Below are positions 1 through 13,200 of a stretch of 64,000 bases of DNA, in pieces. The notes beneath the pieces were generated by a model. The model made no database searches and had not been told where the DNA came from. It saw only the letters and a program-made list of their open reading frames with translations. The first letter of the stretch is position 1. Every line of letters starts with the position of its first letter. The position numbers were made by a program, and so were the translations under genes. Source of the stretch: Actinernus sp. WN-2022 (lineage: Eukaryota > Cnidaria > Anthozoa > Actiniaria > Actinernidae); contig JAOWCC010000296.1 in the NCBI GenBank assembly GCA_030867875.1, forward strand, positions 19,586 to 83,585, in the 5' to 3' direction.

Positions 1-119
1 ATGATGAATCAGGTATCAGGAATGATGAATCAGGAATGATAAATGATGAGTCAGGAATCAGGAATGATGAATCAGGAATGATGAATCAGGAATGATGAAT
101 CAGGAACGATGAATCAGGA

Positions 120-1110
120 ATGATGAATCCGGAATCAGGAATGATGAATGATGAATCAGGAATGATGATTGATGAATCAGGAATGATAAATCAGGAATCA
201 GGAATGATGAATGATGAATCAGGAATCAGCAATGATGAATCAGGGATCAGGAATGATGAATCAGGAATGATGAATGATGAATCAGGAATCCGGAATGATG
301 AATCAGGAATAAAGAATAAAGAATCAGGAATCAGGAATGATGAATCAGGAATGATGAATGATGAATCAGGAATCCGGAATGATGAATCAGGAATAAAGAA
401 TAAAGAATCAGGAATGATGAATGATGAATCAGGAATGATGAATGACGAATCAGGAATGACGAATCAGGAATCAGGAATGATGAATGATGAATCAGGAATC
501 AGGAATGATGAATCAGGAATCAGGAATGATGAATCAGGAATGATGAATGATGAATCAGGATTGATGAATCAGGAATGATGAATCAGGAATCAGGAATCAG
601 GAGTGATTAATCAGGAATCAGGAATGATGAATCAGGAATGAGGAATGATCAATCAGGAATGATAAATGATGAATCAGGAATCAGGAATGATGAATCAGGA
701 ATGAGGAATGATGAATCAGGAATGATGAATCAGGAATCAGGAATGATGAATCAGGAATGATGAATGATGTATCCGGAATCAGGAATGATGAATCAGGAAA
801 GAGGAATGATGAATCAGGAATCAGGAATGGTGAATCAGGAATCAGGAATGATGAATTAGGAATCAGGAATGATGAATCAGGAATCAGGAATGATGAATCA
901 GGAATGAGGAATGATCAATCAGGAATGATGAATGATGAATCAGGAATCAGCAATGATGAATCAGGATTCAGGAATGATGAATCAGGAATGATGAATGATG
1001 AATCAGGAATCAGGAATGATGAATCAGGAATCAGGAATGATGAATCAGGAATCAGGAATGATGAATCAGGAATGATGAATGATGAATCAGGAATGATGAA
1101 TCAGGAATGA
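120..1110 (+). repeat. A1 segmental duplication, copy 1
   Basis: Markers in this stretch recur exactly 3,912 bp downstream at 4032-5022. They include AATCCGG near its start, paired AGAATAA units, GTGATTAATCA and TGTATCCGG. The 152-codon and 117-codon repeat frames at 120-578 and 757-1110 are reproduced without change at 4032-4490 and 4669-5022. The first part is also present at 39,249-39,707. The offset is not a multiple of 7, so the interval between the copies contains some register shifts. Confidence 0.9.
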
Positions 1111-1917
1111 TGAATCAGGAATCAGGAATGATGAATCAGGAATCAGGAATGATGAATCAGGAATGATGAATGATGAATCAGGAATGATGAATCAGGAATG
1201 AGGAATGATGAATCAGGAATGAGGAGTGATCAATCAGGAATCAGGAATGATGAATCAGGAATGAGGAATGATGAATCAGGAATGAGGAATGATCAATCAG
1301 GAATGATGAATGATGAATTAGGAATCAGGAATGATGAATCAGGAATCAGGAATGATGAATCAGGAATGATGAATCAGGAATCAGGAATGATGAATCAGGA
1401 ATCAGGAATGATGAATCAGGAATGATGAATGATGTATCAGGAATCAGGAATGATGAATCAGGAAAGAGGAATGATGAATCAGGAATCAGGAATGGTGAAT
1501 CATGAATCAGGAATGATGAATCAGGAATCAGGAATGATGAATCATGAATCAGGAATCAGGAATGATGAGTCAGGATTGATGAATGATGAATCAGGAATGA
1601 TGAATGATGAATCAGGAATGATGAATCAGGAATCTGGAATGAAGAATCAGGAATGATGAATGATGAATCAGGAATGATGAATCAGGAATGATGAATCAGG
1701 AATCAGGAATCAGGAATGATGAATCAGGAATCAGGAATCAGGAATGATGAATCAGGAATGATGAATCAGGAATGATGAATGACGAATCAGGAATGATGAA
1801 TGATGATTCAGGAATGATGAATGATGAATCAGGAATCAGGAATGATGAATCAGGAATGATGAATGTTGAATCAGGAATCAGGAATGATGAATCAGGAATA
1901 AGGAATGATGAATCAGG

Positions 1918-1948
<31 letters not shown>

Positions 1949-3470
1949 CAGGAATGATGAATCAGCAATCAGGTATCATGAATGATGAATCAGGAATCAG
2001 GAATGATGAATCAGGAATCAGGAATCAGGAATGATGAATCAGGAATCTGGAATGATGAATGATGAATCAGGAATGATGAATGATGAATCAGGAATGATAA
2101 ATCAGGAATCAGGAATGATGAATGATGAATCAGGAATCAGCAATGATGAATCAGGAATCAGGAATGATGAATCAGGAATGATGAATGATGAATCAGGAAT
2201 CCGGAATGATGAATCAGGAATAAGGAATGATGAATCAGGAATGATGAATGATGAATCAGGAATGACGAATGATGAATCAGGAATGACGAATCAGGAATCA
2301 GTATCAGGAATGATGAATGATGAATCAGGAATCAGGAATGATGAATCAGGAATCAGGAATGATGAATCAGGAATGATGAATGATGAATCAGGAATGATGA
2401 ATCAGGAATGATGAATCAAGAATCAGGAATCAGAAGTGATGAATCAGGAATCAGGAATGATGAATCAGGAATTAGGAATGATGATTCAGGAATGAGGAAT
2501 GATCAATCAGGAATCAGGAATGATGAATCAGGAATGAGGAATGATGAATCAGGAATGATAAATGATGAATCAGGAATCAGGAATGATGAATCAGGAATGA
2601 GGAATGATGATTCAGGAATGATGAATGATGAATCAGGAATCAGGAATGATGAATCAGGAATGATGAATGATGTATCCGGAATCAGGAAAGAGGAATGATG
2701 AATCAGGAATCAGGAATGGTGAATCAGGAATCAGGAATGATGAATCAGCAATCAGGAATGATGAATCAGGAATCAGGAATGATGAATCAGGAATGATCAA
2801 TCAGGAATGATGAATGATGAATCAGGAATCAGCAATGATGAATCAGGATTCAGGAATGATGAATCAGGAATGATGAATGATGAATCAGGAATCAGGAATG
2901 ATGAATCAGGAATCAGGAACGATGAATCAGGAATCAGGAATGATGAATCAGGAATGATGAATGATGAATCAGGAATGATGAATCAGGAATGATGAATCAG
3001 GAATCAGGAATGATGAATCAGGAATCAGGAATGATGAATCAGGAATCAGGAATGATGAATCAGGAATGATGAATGATGAATCAGGAATGATGAATCAGGA
3101 ATGAGGAATGATGAATCAGGAATGAGGAGTGATCAATCAGGAATCAGGAATGATGAATCAGGAATGAGGAATGATGAATCAGGAATGAGGAATGATCAAT
3201 CAGGAATGATGAATGATGAATTAGGAATCAGGAATGATGAATCAGGAATCAGGAATGATGAATCAGGAATGATGAATCAGGAATCAGGAATGATGAATAA
3301 GGAATCAGGAATGATGAATCAGGAATGATGAATGATGTATCAGGAATCAGGAATGATGAATCAGGAAAGAGGAATGATGAATCAGGAATCAGGAATGGTG
3401 AATCATGAATCAGGAATGATGAATCAGGAATCAGGAATGATGAATCAGGAATCAGGAATGATGAATCAGG

Positions 3471-3880
3471 AATCATGAATGATGAATCAGGAATCAGGAA
3501 TGATGAATCATGAATCAGGAATCAGGAATGATGAGTCAGGAATGATGAATGATGAATCAGGAATGATGAATGATGAATCAGGAATGATGAATCAGGAATC
3601 TGGAATGATGAATCAGGAATGATGAATGATGAATCAGGAATGATGAATCAGGAATCAGGAATGATGAATCAGGAATCATGAATGATGAATCAGGAATCAG
3701 GAATGATGAATCATGAATCAGGAATCAGGAATGATGAGTCAGGAATGATGAATGATGAATCAGGAATGATGAATGATGAATCAGGAATGATGAATCAGGA
3801 ATCTGGAATGATGAATCAGGAATGATGAATGATGAATCAGGAATGATGAATCAGGAATGATGAATCAGGAACGATGAATC
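3471..3880 (+). repeat. 203-bp local tandem duplication in A1
   Basis: A block carrying the rare steps AATCATGAAT, TGAATCATGAATCA and TGAGTCA occurs twice. The AATCATGAAT marker lies at 3471 and again at 3674, 203 bp or 29 heptamers apart. The same doublet is seen in the related part of A4 near 42.2-42.6 kb, so the duplication predates the A1/A4 copying. Confidence 0.85.
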
Positions 3881-4031
3881 AGGAATGATGAATCCGGAAT
3901 CAGGAATCAGGAATCAGGAATCAGGAATCTGGAATGATGAATCAGGAATGATGAATGATGAATCAGGAATGATGAATGATGAATCAGGAATGATGAATCA
4001 GGAATGATGAATCAGGAACGATGAATCAGGA

Positions 4032-5022
4032 ATGATGAATCCGGAATCAGGAATGATGAATGATGAATCAGGAATGATGATTGATGAATCAGGAATGATA
4101 AATCAGGAATCAGGAATGATGAATGATGAATCAGGAATCAGCAATGATGAATCAGGGATCAGGAATGATGAATCAGGAATGATGAATGATGAATCAGGAA
4201 TCCGGAATGATGAATCAGGAATAAAGAATAAAGAATCAGGAATCAGGAATGATGAATCAGGAATGATGAATGATGAATCAGGAATCCGGAATGATGAATC
4301 AGGAATAAAGAATAAAGAATCAGGAATGATGAATGATGAATCAGGAATGATGAATGACGAATCAGGAATGACGAATCAGGAATCAGGAATGATGAATGAT
4401 GAATCAGGAATCAGGAATGATGAATCAGGAATCAGGAATGATGAATCAGGAATGATGAATGATGAATCAGGATTGATGAATCAGGAATGATGAATCAGGA
4501 ATCAGGAATCAGGAGTGATTAATCAGGAATCAGGAATGATGAATCAGGAATGAGGAATGATCAATCAGGAATGATAAATGATGAATCAGGAATCAGGAAT
4601 GATGAATCAGGAATGAGGAATGATGAATCAGGAATGATGAATCAGGAATCAGGAATGATGAATCAGGAATGATGAATGATGTATCCGGAATCAGGAATGA
4701 TGAATCAGGAAAGAGGAATGATGAATCAGGAATCAGGAATGGTGAATCAGGAATCAGGAATGATGAATTAGGAATCAGGAATGATGAATCAGGAATCAGG
4801 AATGATGAATCAGGAATGAGGAATGATCAATCAGGAATGATGAATGATGAATCAGGAATCAGCAATGATGAATCAGGATTCAGGAATGATGAATCAGGAA
4901 TGATGAATGATGAATCAGGAATCAGGAATGATGAATCAGGAATCAGGAATGATGAATCAGGAATCAGGAATGATGAATCAGGAATGATGAATGATGAATC
5001 AGGAATGATGAATCAGGAATGA
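4032..5022 (+). repeat. A1 segmental duplication, copy 2
   Basis: This is the second copy of 120-1110 at an offset of 3,912 bp. The repeat-derived translations of the two copies are identical, which points to a recent exchange or conversion. A third version at 42,767-43,189 has lost frame through a 1-bp deletion near 43,170. Confidence 0.9.
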
Positions 5023-6825
5023 TGAATCAGGAATCAGGAATGATGAATCAGGAATCAGGAATGATGAATCAGGAATGATGAATGATGAATCAGGAATGAT
5101 GAATCAGGAATGAGGAATGATGAATCAGGAATGAGGAGTGATCAATCAGGAATCAGGAATGATGAATCAGGAATGAGGAATGATGAATCAGGAATGAGGA
5201 ATGATCAATCAGGAATGACGAATGATGAATTAGGAATCAGGAATGATGAATGATGAATCAGGAATCAGGAATGATGAATCAGGAATCAGGAATGATGAAT
5301 CAGGAATGATGAATGATGAATCAGGAATGATGAATGATGAATCAGGAATGATGAATCAGGAATCTGGAATGATGAATCAGGAATGATGAATCAGGAATGA
5401 TGAATCAGGCATGATGAATCAGGAATCAGGAATCAGGAATGATGAATCAGGAATCAGGAATCAGGAATGATGAGTCAGGAATGATGAATGATGAATCAGG
5501 AATGATGAATGATGAATCAGGAATGATGAATCAGGAATCTGGAATGATGAATCAGGAATGATGAATCAGGAATGATGAATCAGGCATGATGAATCAGGAA
5601 TCAGGAATCAGGAATGATGAATCAGGAATCAGGAATGATGAATCAGGAATCAGGAATGATGAATCAGGAATGAGGAATGATCAATCAGGAATGATGAATG
5701 ATGAATCAGGAATCAGGAATGATGAATCAGGAATGATGAATCAGGAATCAGGAATGATGAATCAGGAATGATGAATGATGTATCCGGAATCAGGAATGAT
5801 GAATCAGGAAAGAGGAATGATGAATCAGGAATCAGGAATGGTGAATCAGGAATCAGGAATGATGAATTAGGAATCAGGAATGATGAATCAGGAATCAGGA
5901 ATGATGAATCAGGAATGAGGAATGATCAATCAGGAATGATGAATGATGAATCAGGAATCAGCAATGATGAATCAGGATTCAGGAATGATGAATCAGGAAT
6001 GATGAATGATGAATCAGGAATCAGGAATGATGAATCAGGAATCAGGAATGATGAATCAGGAATCAGGAATGATGAATCAGGAATGATGAATGATGAATCA
6101 GGAATGATGAATCAGGAATGATGAATCAGGAATCAGGAATGATGAATCAGGAATCAGGAATGATGAATCAGGAATGATGAATGATGAATCAGGAATGAGG
6201 AATGATGAATCAGGAATGAGGAGTGATCAATCAGGAATCAGGAATGATGAATCAGGAATGAGGAATGATGAATCAGGAATGAGGAATGATCAATCAGGAA
6301 TGACGAATGATGAATTAGGAATCAGGAATGATGAATGATGAATCAGGAATCAGGAATGATGAATCAGGAATCAGGAATGATGAATCAGGAATGATGAATG
6401 ATGAATCAGGAATGATGAATGATGAATCAGGAATGATGAATCAGGAATCTGGAATGATGAATCAGGAATGATGAATCAGGAATGATGAATCAGGCATGAT
6501 GAATCAGGAATCAGGAATCAGGAATGATGAATCAGGAATCAGGAATCAGGAATGATGAGTCAGGAATGATGAATGATGAATCAGGAATGATGAATGATGA
6601 ATCAGGAATGATGAATCAGGAATCTGGAATGATGAATCAGGAATGATGAATCAGGAATGATGAATCAGGCATGATGAATCAGGAATCAGGAATCAGGAAT
6701 GATGAATCAGGAATCAGGAATGATGAATCAGGAATCAGGAATGATGAATCAGGAATGAGGAATGATCAATCAGGAATGATGAATGATGAATCAGGAATCA
6801 GGAATGATGAATCAGGAATGATGAA
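4669..6825 (+). repeat. About 1.09-kb tandem duplication in A1
   Basis: The segment starting with the TGTATCCGG marker at 4669 repeats at 5768, an offset of 1,099 bp. Further in, the offset falls to 1,085 bp (5586 matches 6671) because the second copy lacks 14 bp, two heptamers, near 6187. The copies part company near 6825, where the second continues with TGTTGAATCA. A corresponding doublet lies in A4 around 43.4-45.4 kb. Confidence 0.88.
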
Positions 6826-9002
6826 TGTTGAATCAGGAATCAGGAATGATGAATCAGGAATAAGGAATGATGAATCAGGAATGATGAATGATGAATCAGG
6901 AATGATGAATCAGGAATGATGAATGATGAATCAGGAATGATGAATGATGAATCAGGAATCAGGAATGATGAATCAGGAATCAGGAATCAGGAATCAGGAA
7001 TGATGAATCAGGAATCAGGAATAATGAATCAGGAAGGTTGAATGATGTATCAGGAATCAGGAATGATGAATCAGGAAAGAGGAATGATGTATCCGGAATC
7101 AGGAATGATGAATCAGGAATGATGAATCAGGCATGATGAATCAGGAATCAGGAATCAGGAATGATGAATCAGGAATCAGGAATCATGAATGATGAATCAG
7201 GAATCAGGAATGATGAATCAGGAATGATGAATCAGGAATGATGAATCAGGAATGATGAATCAGGCATGATGAATCAGGAATCAGGAATCAGGAATGATGA
7301 ATCAGGAATCAGGAATGATGAATCAGGAATCAGGAATGATGAATCAGGAATGATAAATCAGGAATCAGGAATGATGAATGATGAATCAGGAATCAGCAAT
7401 GATGAATCAATGATGAATCAGGAATCAGGAATGATGAATCAGGAATCAGGAATGATGAATCAGGAATCAGGAATGATGAATCAGGAATGATGAATGATGA
7501 ATCAGGAATGATGAATGATGAATCAGGAATCCGGAATGATGAATCAGGAATGATGAATGATGAATCAGGAATCCGGAATGATGAATCAGGAATAAGGAAT
7601 GATGAATCAGGAATGATGAATGATGAATCAGGAATGATGAATGATGAATCAGGAATGATGAATGATGAATCAGGAATGACGAATCAGGAATCAGTATAAG
7701 GAATGATGAATGATGAATCAGGAATGATGAATCAGGAATCAGGAATGATGAATCAGGAATCAGGAATGATGAATCAGGAATGAGGAATGATCAATCAGGA
7801 ATGATGAATCAGGAATGATGAATGATGTATCAGGAATCAGGAATGATGAATCAGGAAAGAGGAATGATGAATCAGGAATCAGGAATGGTGAATCATGAAT
7901 CAGGAATGATGAATCAGGAATCAGGAATGGTGAATCATGAATCAGGAATGATGAATCAGGAATCAGGAATGATGAATCAGGAATCAGGAATGATGAATCA
8001 GGAATCAGGAATGATGAATCAGGAATCAGGAATGATGAATCAGGAATCATGAATGATGAATCAGGAATCAGGAATGATGAATCAGGAATCAGGAATCAGG
8101 AATGATGAGTCAGGAATGATGAATGATGAATCAGGAATGATGAATGATGAATCAGAAATGATGAATCAGGAATCAGGAATGATGAATCAGGAATGATGAA
8201 TGATGAATCAGGAATGATGATTCAGGAATGATGAATCAGGAATCAGGAATGATGAATCAGGAATCAGGAATCAGGAATGATGAATCAGGAATGATGAATG
8301 TTGAATCAGGAATCAGGAATGATGAATCAGGAATAAGGAATGATGAATCAGGAATGATGAATGATGAATCAGGAATGATGAATCAGGAATGATGAATCAG
8401 GAATCAGGTATCATGAATGATGAATCAGGAATCAGGAATCAGGAATAAGGAATGATGAATCAGGAATCAGGAATCAGGAATAAGGAATGATGAATCAGGA
8501 ATGATGAATCAGGAATCAGTTATCAGGAATGATGAATCAGGAATCAGGAATCAGGAATGATGAATCAGGAATCAGGAATGATGAATCAGGAATGATGAAT
8601 GATGAATCAGGAATGATGAATGATGAATCAGGAATCCGGAATGATGAATCAGGAATAAGGAATGATGAATCAGGAATGATGAATGATGAATCAGGAATGA
8701 TGAATGATGAATCAGGAATGATGAATGATGAATCAGGAATGACGAATCAGGAATCAGTATAAGGAATGATGAATGATGAATCAGGAATCGGGAATGATGA
8801 ATCAGGAATGATGAATGATGAATCAGGAATGATGATTCAGGAATGATGAATCAGGAATCAGGAATGATGAATCAGGAATGATGAATGATGAATCAGGAAT
8901 GATGAATCAGGAATGAGGAATGATGAATCAGGAATGAGGAGTGATCAATCAGGAATCAGGAATGATGAATCAGGAATGAGGAATGACGAATCAGGAATGA
9001 GG

Positions 9003-9090
9003 AATTTTACGGCACATTGAACGTTTTTAAGATTAGCTCGCGGTCAGGAATCTATGAATTGGCTGGAAAGATGGAATCTCTCCGTTTGAG
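9003..9090 (+). repeat. Representative class 1 monomer, 88 bp
   Basis: Class 1 units start AATTTTACGGCACATTG and carry CTCGCGGTCAGG in the middle. The unit has two GGAATC cores (positions 45-50 and 71-76), AACGTT (an AclI site), TTAA and five CpGs. Length 88 is not a multiple of 3, so frames do not continue from unit to unit. I see no CENP-B box. The first GGAATC core with its flanks (TCAGGAATCTATGAAT) resembles family A and is where B arrays change into A arrays. Confidence 0.95.
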
Positions 9091-9544
9091 AATTTTACGG
9101 CACATTGAACGTTTTTAAGATTATCTCGCGAGCAGGAATCTATGAATTGGCTGGAAAGATGGAATCTCTCCGTTTGAGAATTTTACGGCACATTGAACGT
9201 TTTTAAGATTAGCTCGCGGTCAGGTATCTATGAATTGGCTGGAAAGATGGAATCTCTCCGTTTGAGACTTTTACGGCACACTGAACGTTTTTAAGATTAG
9301 CTCGCGGTCAGGAATCTATGAATTGGCTGGAAAGATGGAATCTCTCCGTTTGAGAATTTTACGGCACATTGAACGTTTTTAAGATTAGCTCGCGAGGAGG
9401 AATCTATGAATTGGCTGGAAAGATGGAATCTCTCCGTTTGAGAATTTTACGGCACATTGAACGTTTTTAAGATTAGCTCGCGGTCAGGAATCTATGAATT
9501 GGCTGGAAAGATGGAATCTCTCCGTTTGAGAATTTTACGGCACA

Positions 9545-9733
9545 TTGAACGTTTTTAAGATTAGCTCGCGGTCAGGAATCTATGAATTGGCTGAAAAGAT
9601 GGAATCTCTCCGTTTGAGACTTTACGGCACACTGAACGTTTTTAAGATTAGCTCGCGAGGAGGAATCTATGAATTGGCTGGAAAGATGGAATCTCTCCGT
9701 TTGAGAATTTTACGGCACATTGAACGTTTTTAA
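9545..9733 (+). other. 87-bp variant unit giving a 62-codon frame (not called as a gene)
   Basis: One T is lost in a unit (ACTTTACGG instead of ACTTTTACGG), making it 87 bp. The frame then stays open across two units and gives a 62-codon frame starting at TTG, not ATG. The same event is seen at 12,360, 13,327, 16,318, 22,157, 22,860, 25,411, 28,731, 59,443 and 61,642. The copies sit at equivalent places in duplicated segments, so they reflect spread of one or a few original deletions. I see no sign of selection for a product. Confidence 0.8.
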
Positions 9734-10145
9734 GATTAGCTCGCGGTCAGGAATCTATGAATTGGCTGGAAAGATGGAATCTCTCCGTTTGAGAATTTTA
9801 CGGCACATTGAACGTTTTTAAGATTAGCTCGCGGTCAGGAATCCATGAATTGGCTGGAAAGATGGAATCTCTCCGTTTGAGAATTTTACGGCACATTGAA
9901 CGTTTTTAAGATTAGCTCGCGGTCAGGAATCTATGAATTGGCTGGAAAGATGGAATCTCTCCGTTTGAGAATTTTACGGCACATTGAACGTTTTTAAGAT
10001 TAGCTCGCGGTCAGGAATCTATGAATTGGCTGAAAAGATGGAATCTCTCCGTTTGAGATTTTTACGGCACACTGAACGTTTTTAAGATTAGCTCGCGAGG
10101 AGGAATCTATGAATTGGCTGAAAAGATGGAATCTCTCCGTTTGAG

Positions 10146-10233
10146 ACTTTTACGGCACACTGAACGTTTTTAAGATTAGCTCGCGAGGAGGAATCTATGA
10201 ATTGGCTGGAAAGATGGAATCTCTCCGTTTGAG
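10146..10233 (+). repeat. Representative class 2 monomer, 88 bp
   Basis: Class 2 units start ACTTTTACGGCACACTG and carry CTCGCGAGGAGG in the middle. The palindrome CTCGCGAG contains an NruI site (TCGCGA) that class 1 lacks. A third form starts ATTTTTACGGCACACTG and is usually followed by the class 2 middle, then CTGAAAAG. The start and middle variants mostly travel together, so these are subfamilies and not random substitutions. They occur in a recurring order of about four to five units. Confidence 0.9.
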
Positions 10234-13200
10234 AATTTTACGGCACATTGAACGTTTTTAAGATTAGCTCGCGGTCAGGAATCTATGAATTGGCTGGAAA
10301 GATGGAATCGCTCCGTTTGAGAATATTACGGCACATTGAACGTTTTTAAGATTAGCTCGCGGTCAGGTATCTATGAATTGGCTGGAAAGATGGAATCTCT
10401 CCGTTTGAGAATTTTACGGCACATTGAACGTTTTTAAGATTAGCTCGCGGTCAGGAATCTATGATTTGGCTGGAAAGATGGAATCTCTCCGTTTGAGAAT
10501 TTTACGGCACATTGAACGTTTTTAAGATTAGCTCGCGGTCAGGAATCTATGAATTGGCTGGAAAGATGGAATCTCTCCGTTTGAGACTTTTACGGCACAT
10601 TGAACGTTTTTAAGATTAGCTCGCGGTCAGGAATCTATGAATTGGCTGAAAAGATGGAATCTCTCCGTTTGAGACTTTTACGGCACACTGAACGTTTTTA
10701 AGATTAGCTCGCGAGGAGGAATCTATGAATTGGCTGGAAAGTTGGAATCTCTCCGTTTGAGACTTTTACGGCACACTGAACGTTTTTAAGATTAGCTCGC
10801 GAGGAGGAATCTATGAATTGGCTGGAAAGATGGAATCTCTCCGTTTGAGAATTTTACGGCACATTGAACGTTTTTAAGATTAGCTCGCGGTCAGGAATCT
10901 ATGAATTGGCTGGAAAGATGGAATCTCTCCGTTTGAGAATTTTACGGCACATTGAACGTTTTTAAGATTAGCTCGCGGTCAGGAATCTATGAATTGGCTG
11001 AAAAGATGGAATCTCTCCGTTTGAGATTTTTACGGCACACTGAACGTTTTTAAGATTAGCTCGCGAGGAGGAATCTATGAATTGGCTGAAAAGATGGAAT
11101 CTCTCCGTTTGAGACTTTTACGGCACACTGAACGTTTTTAAGATTAGCTCGCGAGGAGGAATCTATGAATTGGCTAGAAAGATGGAATCTCTCCGTTTGA
11201 GACTTTTACGGCACACTGAACGTTTTTAAGATTAGCTCGCGAGGAGGAATCTATGAATTGGCTGGAAAGATGGAATCTCTCCGTTTGAGAATTTTACGGC
11301 ACATTGAACGTTTTTAAGATTAGCTCGCGGTCAGGAATCTATGAATTGGCTGGAAAGATGGAATCTCTCCGTTTGAGAATTTTACGGCACATTGAACGTT
11401 TTTAAGATTAGCTCGCGGTCAGGAATCTATGAATTGGCTGAAAAGATGGAATCTCTCCGTTTGAGATTTTTACGGCACACTGAACGTTTTTAAGATTAGC
11501 TCGCGGTCAGGAATCTATGAATTGGCTGGAAAGATGGAATCTCTCCGTTTGAGACTTTTACGGCACATTGAACGTTTTTAAGATTAGCTCGCGAGGAGGA
11601 ATCTATGAATTGGCTGGAAAGATGAAATCTCTCCGTTTGAGAATTTTACGGCACATTGAACGTTTTTAAGATTAGCTCGCGGTCAGGAATCTATGAATTG
11701 GCTGGAAAGATGGAATCTCTCCGTTTGAGAATTTTACGGCACATTGAACGTTTTTAAGATTAGCTCGCGGTCAGGAATCTATGAATTGGCTGAAAAGATG
11801 GAATCTCTCCGTTTGAGATTTTTACGGCACACTGAACGTTTTTAAGATTAGCTCGCGAGGAGGAATCTATGAATTGGCTGAAAAGATGGAATCTCTCCGT
11901 TTGAGACTTTTACGGCACACTGAACGTTTTTAAGATTAGCTCGCGAGGAGGAATCTATGAATTGGCTGGAAAGATGGAATCTCTCCGTTTGAGACTTTTA
12001 CGGCACACTGAACGTTTTTAAGATTAGCTCGCGAGGAGGAATCTATGAATTGGCTGGAAAGATGGAATCTCTCCGTTTGAGAATTTTACGGCACATTGAA
12101 CGTTTTTAAGATTAGCTCGCGGTCAGGAATCTATGAATTGGCTGGAAAGATGGAATCTCTCCGTTTGAGAATTTTACGGCACATTGAACGTTTTTAAGAT
12201 TAGCTCGCGGTCAGGAATCTATGAATTGGCTGAAAAGATGGAATCTCTCCGTTTGAGATTTTTACGGCACACTGAACGTTTTTAAGATTAGCTCGCGGTC
12301 AGGAATCTATGAATTGGCTGGAAAGATGGAATCTCTCCGTTTGAGAATTTTACGGCACATTGAACGTTTTTAAGATTAGCTCGCGGTCAGGAATCTATGA
12401 ATTGGCTGAAAAGATGGAATCTCTCCGTTTGAGACTTTACGGCACACTGAACGTTTTTAAGATTAGCTCGCGAGGAGGAATCTATGAATTGGCTGGAAAG
12501 ATGGAATCTCTCCGTTTGAGAATTTTACGGCACATTGAACGTTTTTAAGATTAGCTCGCGGTCAGGAATCTATGAATTGGCTGGAAAGATGGAATCTCTC
12601 CGTTTGAGAATTTTACGGCACATTGAACGTTTTTAAGATTAGCTCGCGGTCAGGAATCGATGAATTGGCTGGAAAGATGGAATCTCTCCGTTTGAGAATT
12701 TTACGGCACACTGAACGTTTTTAAGATTAGCTCGCGGTCAGGAATCTATGAATTGGCTGGAAAGATGGAATCTCTCCGTTTGAGAATTTTACGGCACATT
12801 GAACGTTTTTAAGATTAGCTCGCGGTCAGGAATCTATCAATTGGCTGGAAAGATGGAATCTCTCCGTTTGAGAATTTTACGGCACATTGAACGTTTTTAA
12901 GATTATCTCGCGAGCAGGAATCTATGAATTGGCTGGAAAGATGGAATCTCTCCGTTTGAGAATTTTACGGCACATTGAACGTTTTTAAGATTAGCTCGCG
13001 GTCAGGTATCTATGAATTGGCTGGAAAGATGGAATCTCTCCGTTTGAGACTTTTACGGCACACTGAACGTTTTTAAGATTAGCTCGCGGTCAGGAATCTA
13101 TGAATTGGCTGGAAAGATGGAATCTCTCCGTTTGAGAATTTTACGGCACATTGAACGTTTTTAAGATTAGCTCGCGAGGAGGAATCTATGAATTGGCTGG

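Larger units (their letters stand above)
1..9002 (+). repeat. 7-bp satellite array A1 (left end outside window)
   Basis: Tandem 7-bp units of consensus KGAATSA fill this stretch, mainly GGAATGA-TGAATCA (14 bp) and GGAATGA-TGAATGA-TGAATCA (21 bp). Private variants such as AGAATAA, GGAAAGA, GCAATGA, GTTATCA and TGTATCC keep the 7-bp register and serve as markers for tracing copies. The + strand is purine-rich and very poor in C (about 1 in 14 in the basic composite), with few CpGs. Base 1 corresponds to about 39,130 in array A4, so the window probably opens about 500 bp inside an A domain. The array ends where TGAGGAAT runs into TTTACGG of the 88-bp family at 9003. Reading frames such as 120-578 are products of the 21-bp composite and are not called as genes. 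Confidence 0.97.

Noticed and set aside
120..578. 152-codon frame of repeated MMNDESG/IRNDESG and the similar frames in all A arrays on both strands
   Set aside because: They follow directly from the 7-bp period, consist only of repeat, end wherever the order of heptamers changes, and occur on both strands. No coding gene is supported.
1..9002. Human satellite II/III
   Set aside because: Shares the GGAAT core, but the period is 7 bp with TGAATCA units rather than 5 bp, and it is interleaved with an 88-bp satellite I do not know from human.
9003..9090. CENP-B box in the 88-bp unit
   Set aside because: TTCG or CGGG in the required spacing is not found; the match is too poor to call.
9545..9733. 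62-codon frame beginning MNVFKISSRSG, present ten times, plus the related 79-codon frame at 25,975-26,214
   Set aside because: The 62-codon frames start at TTG and exist only because one unit lost a base, making it 87 bp. They are copies of satellite units with no other gene features.
10180..10200. Bacterial ribosome-binding site (AGGAGG before ATG)
   Set aside because: Repeats in each class 2 unit before an 11-codon frame. The context is eukaryote-like satellite, so chance is the better explanation.
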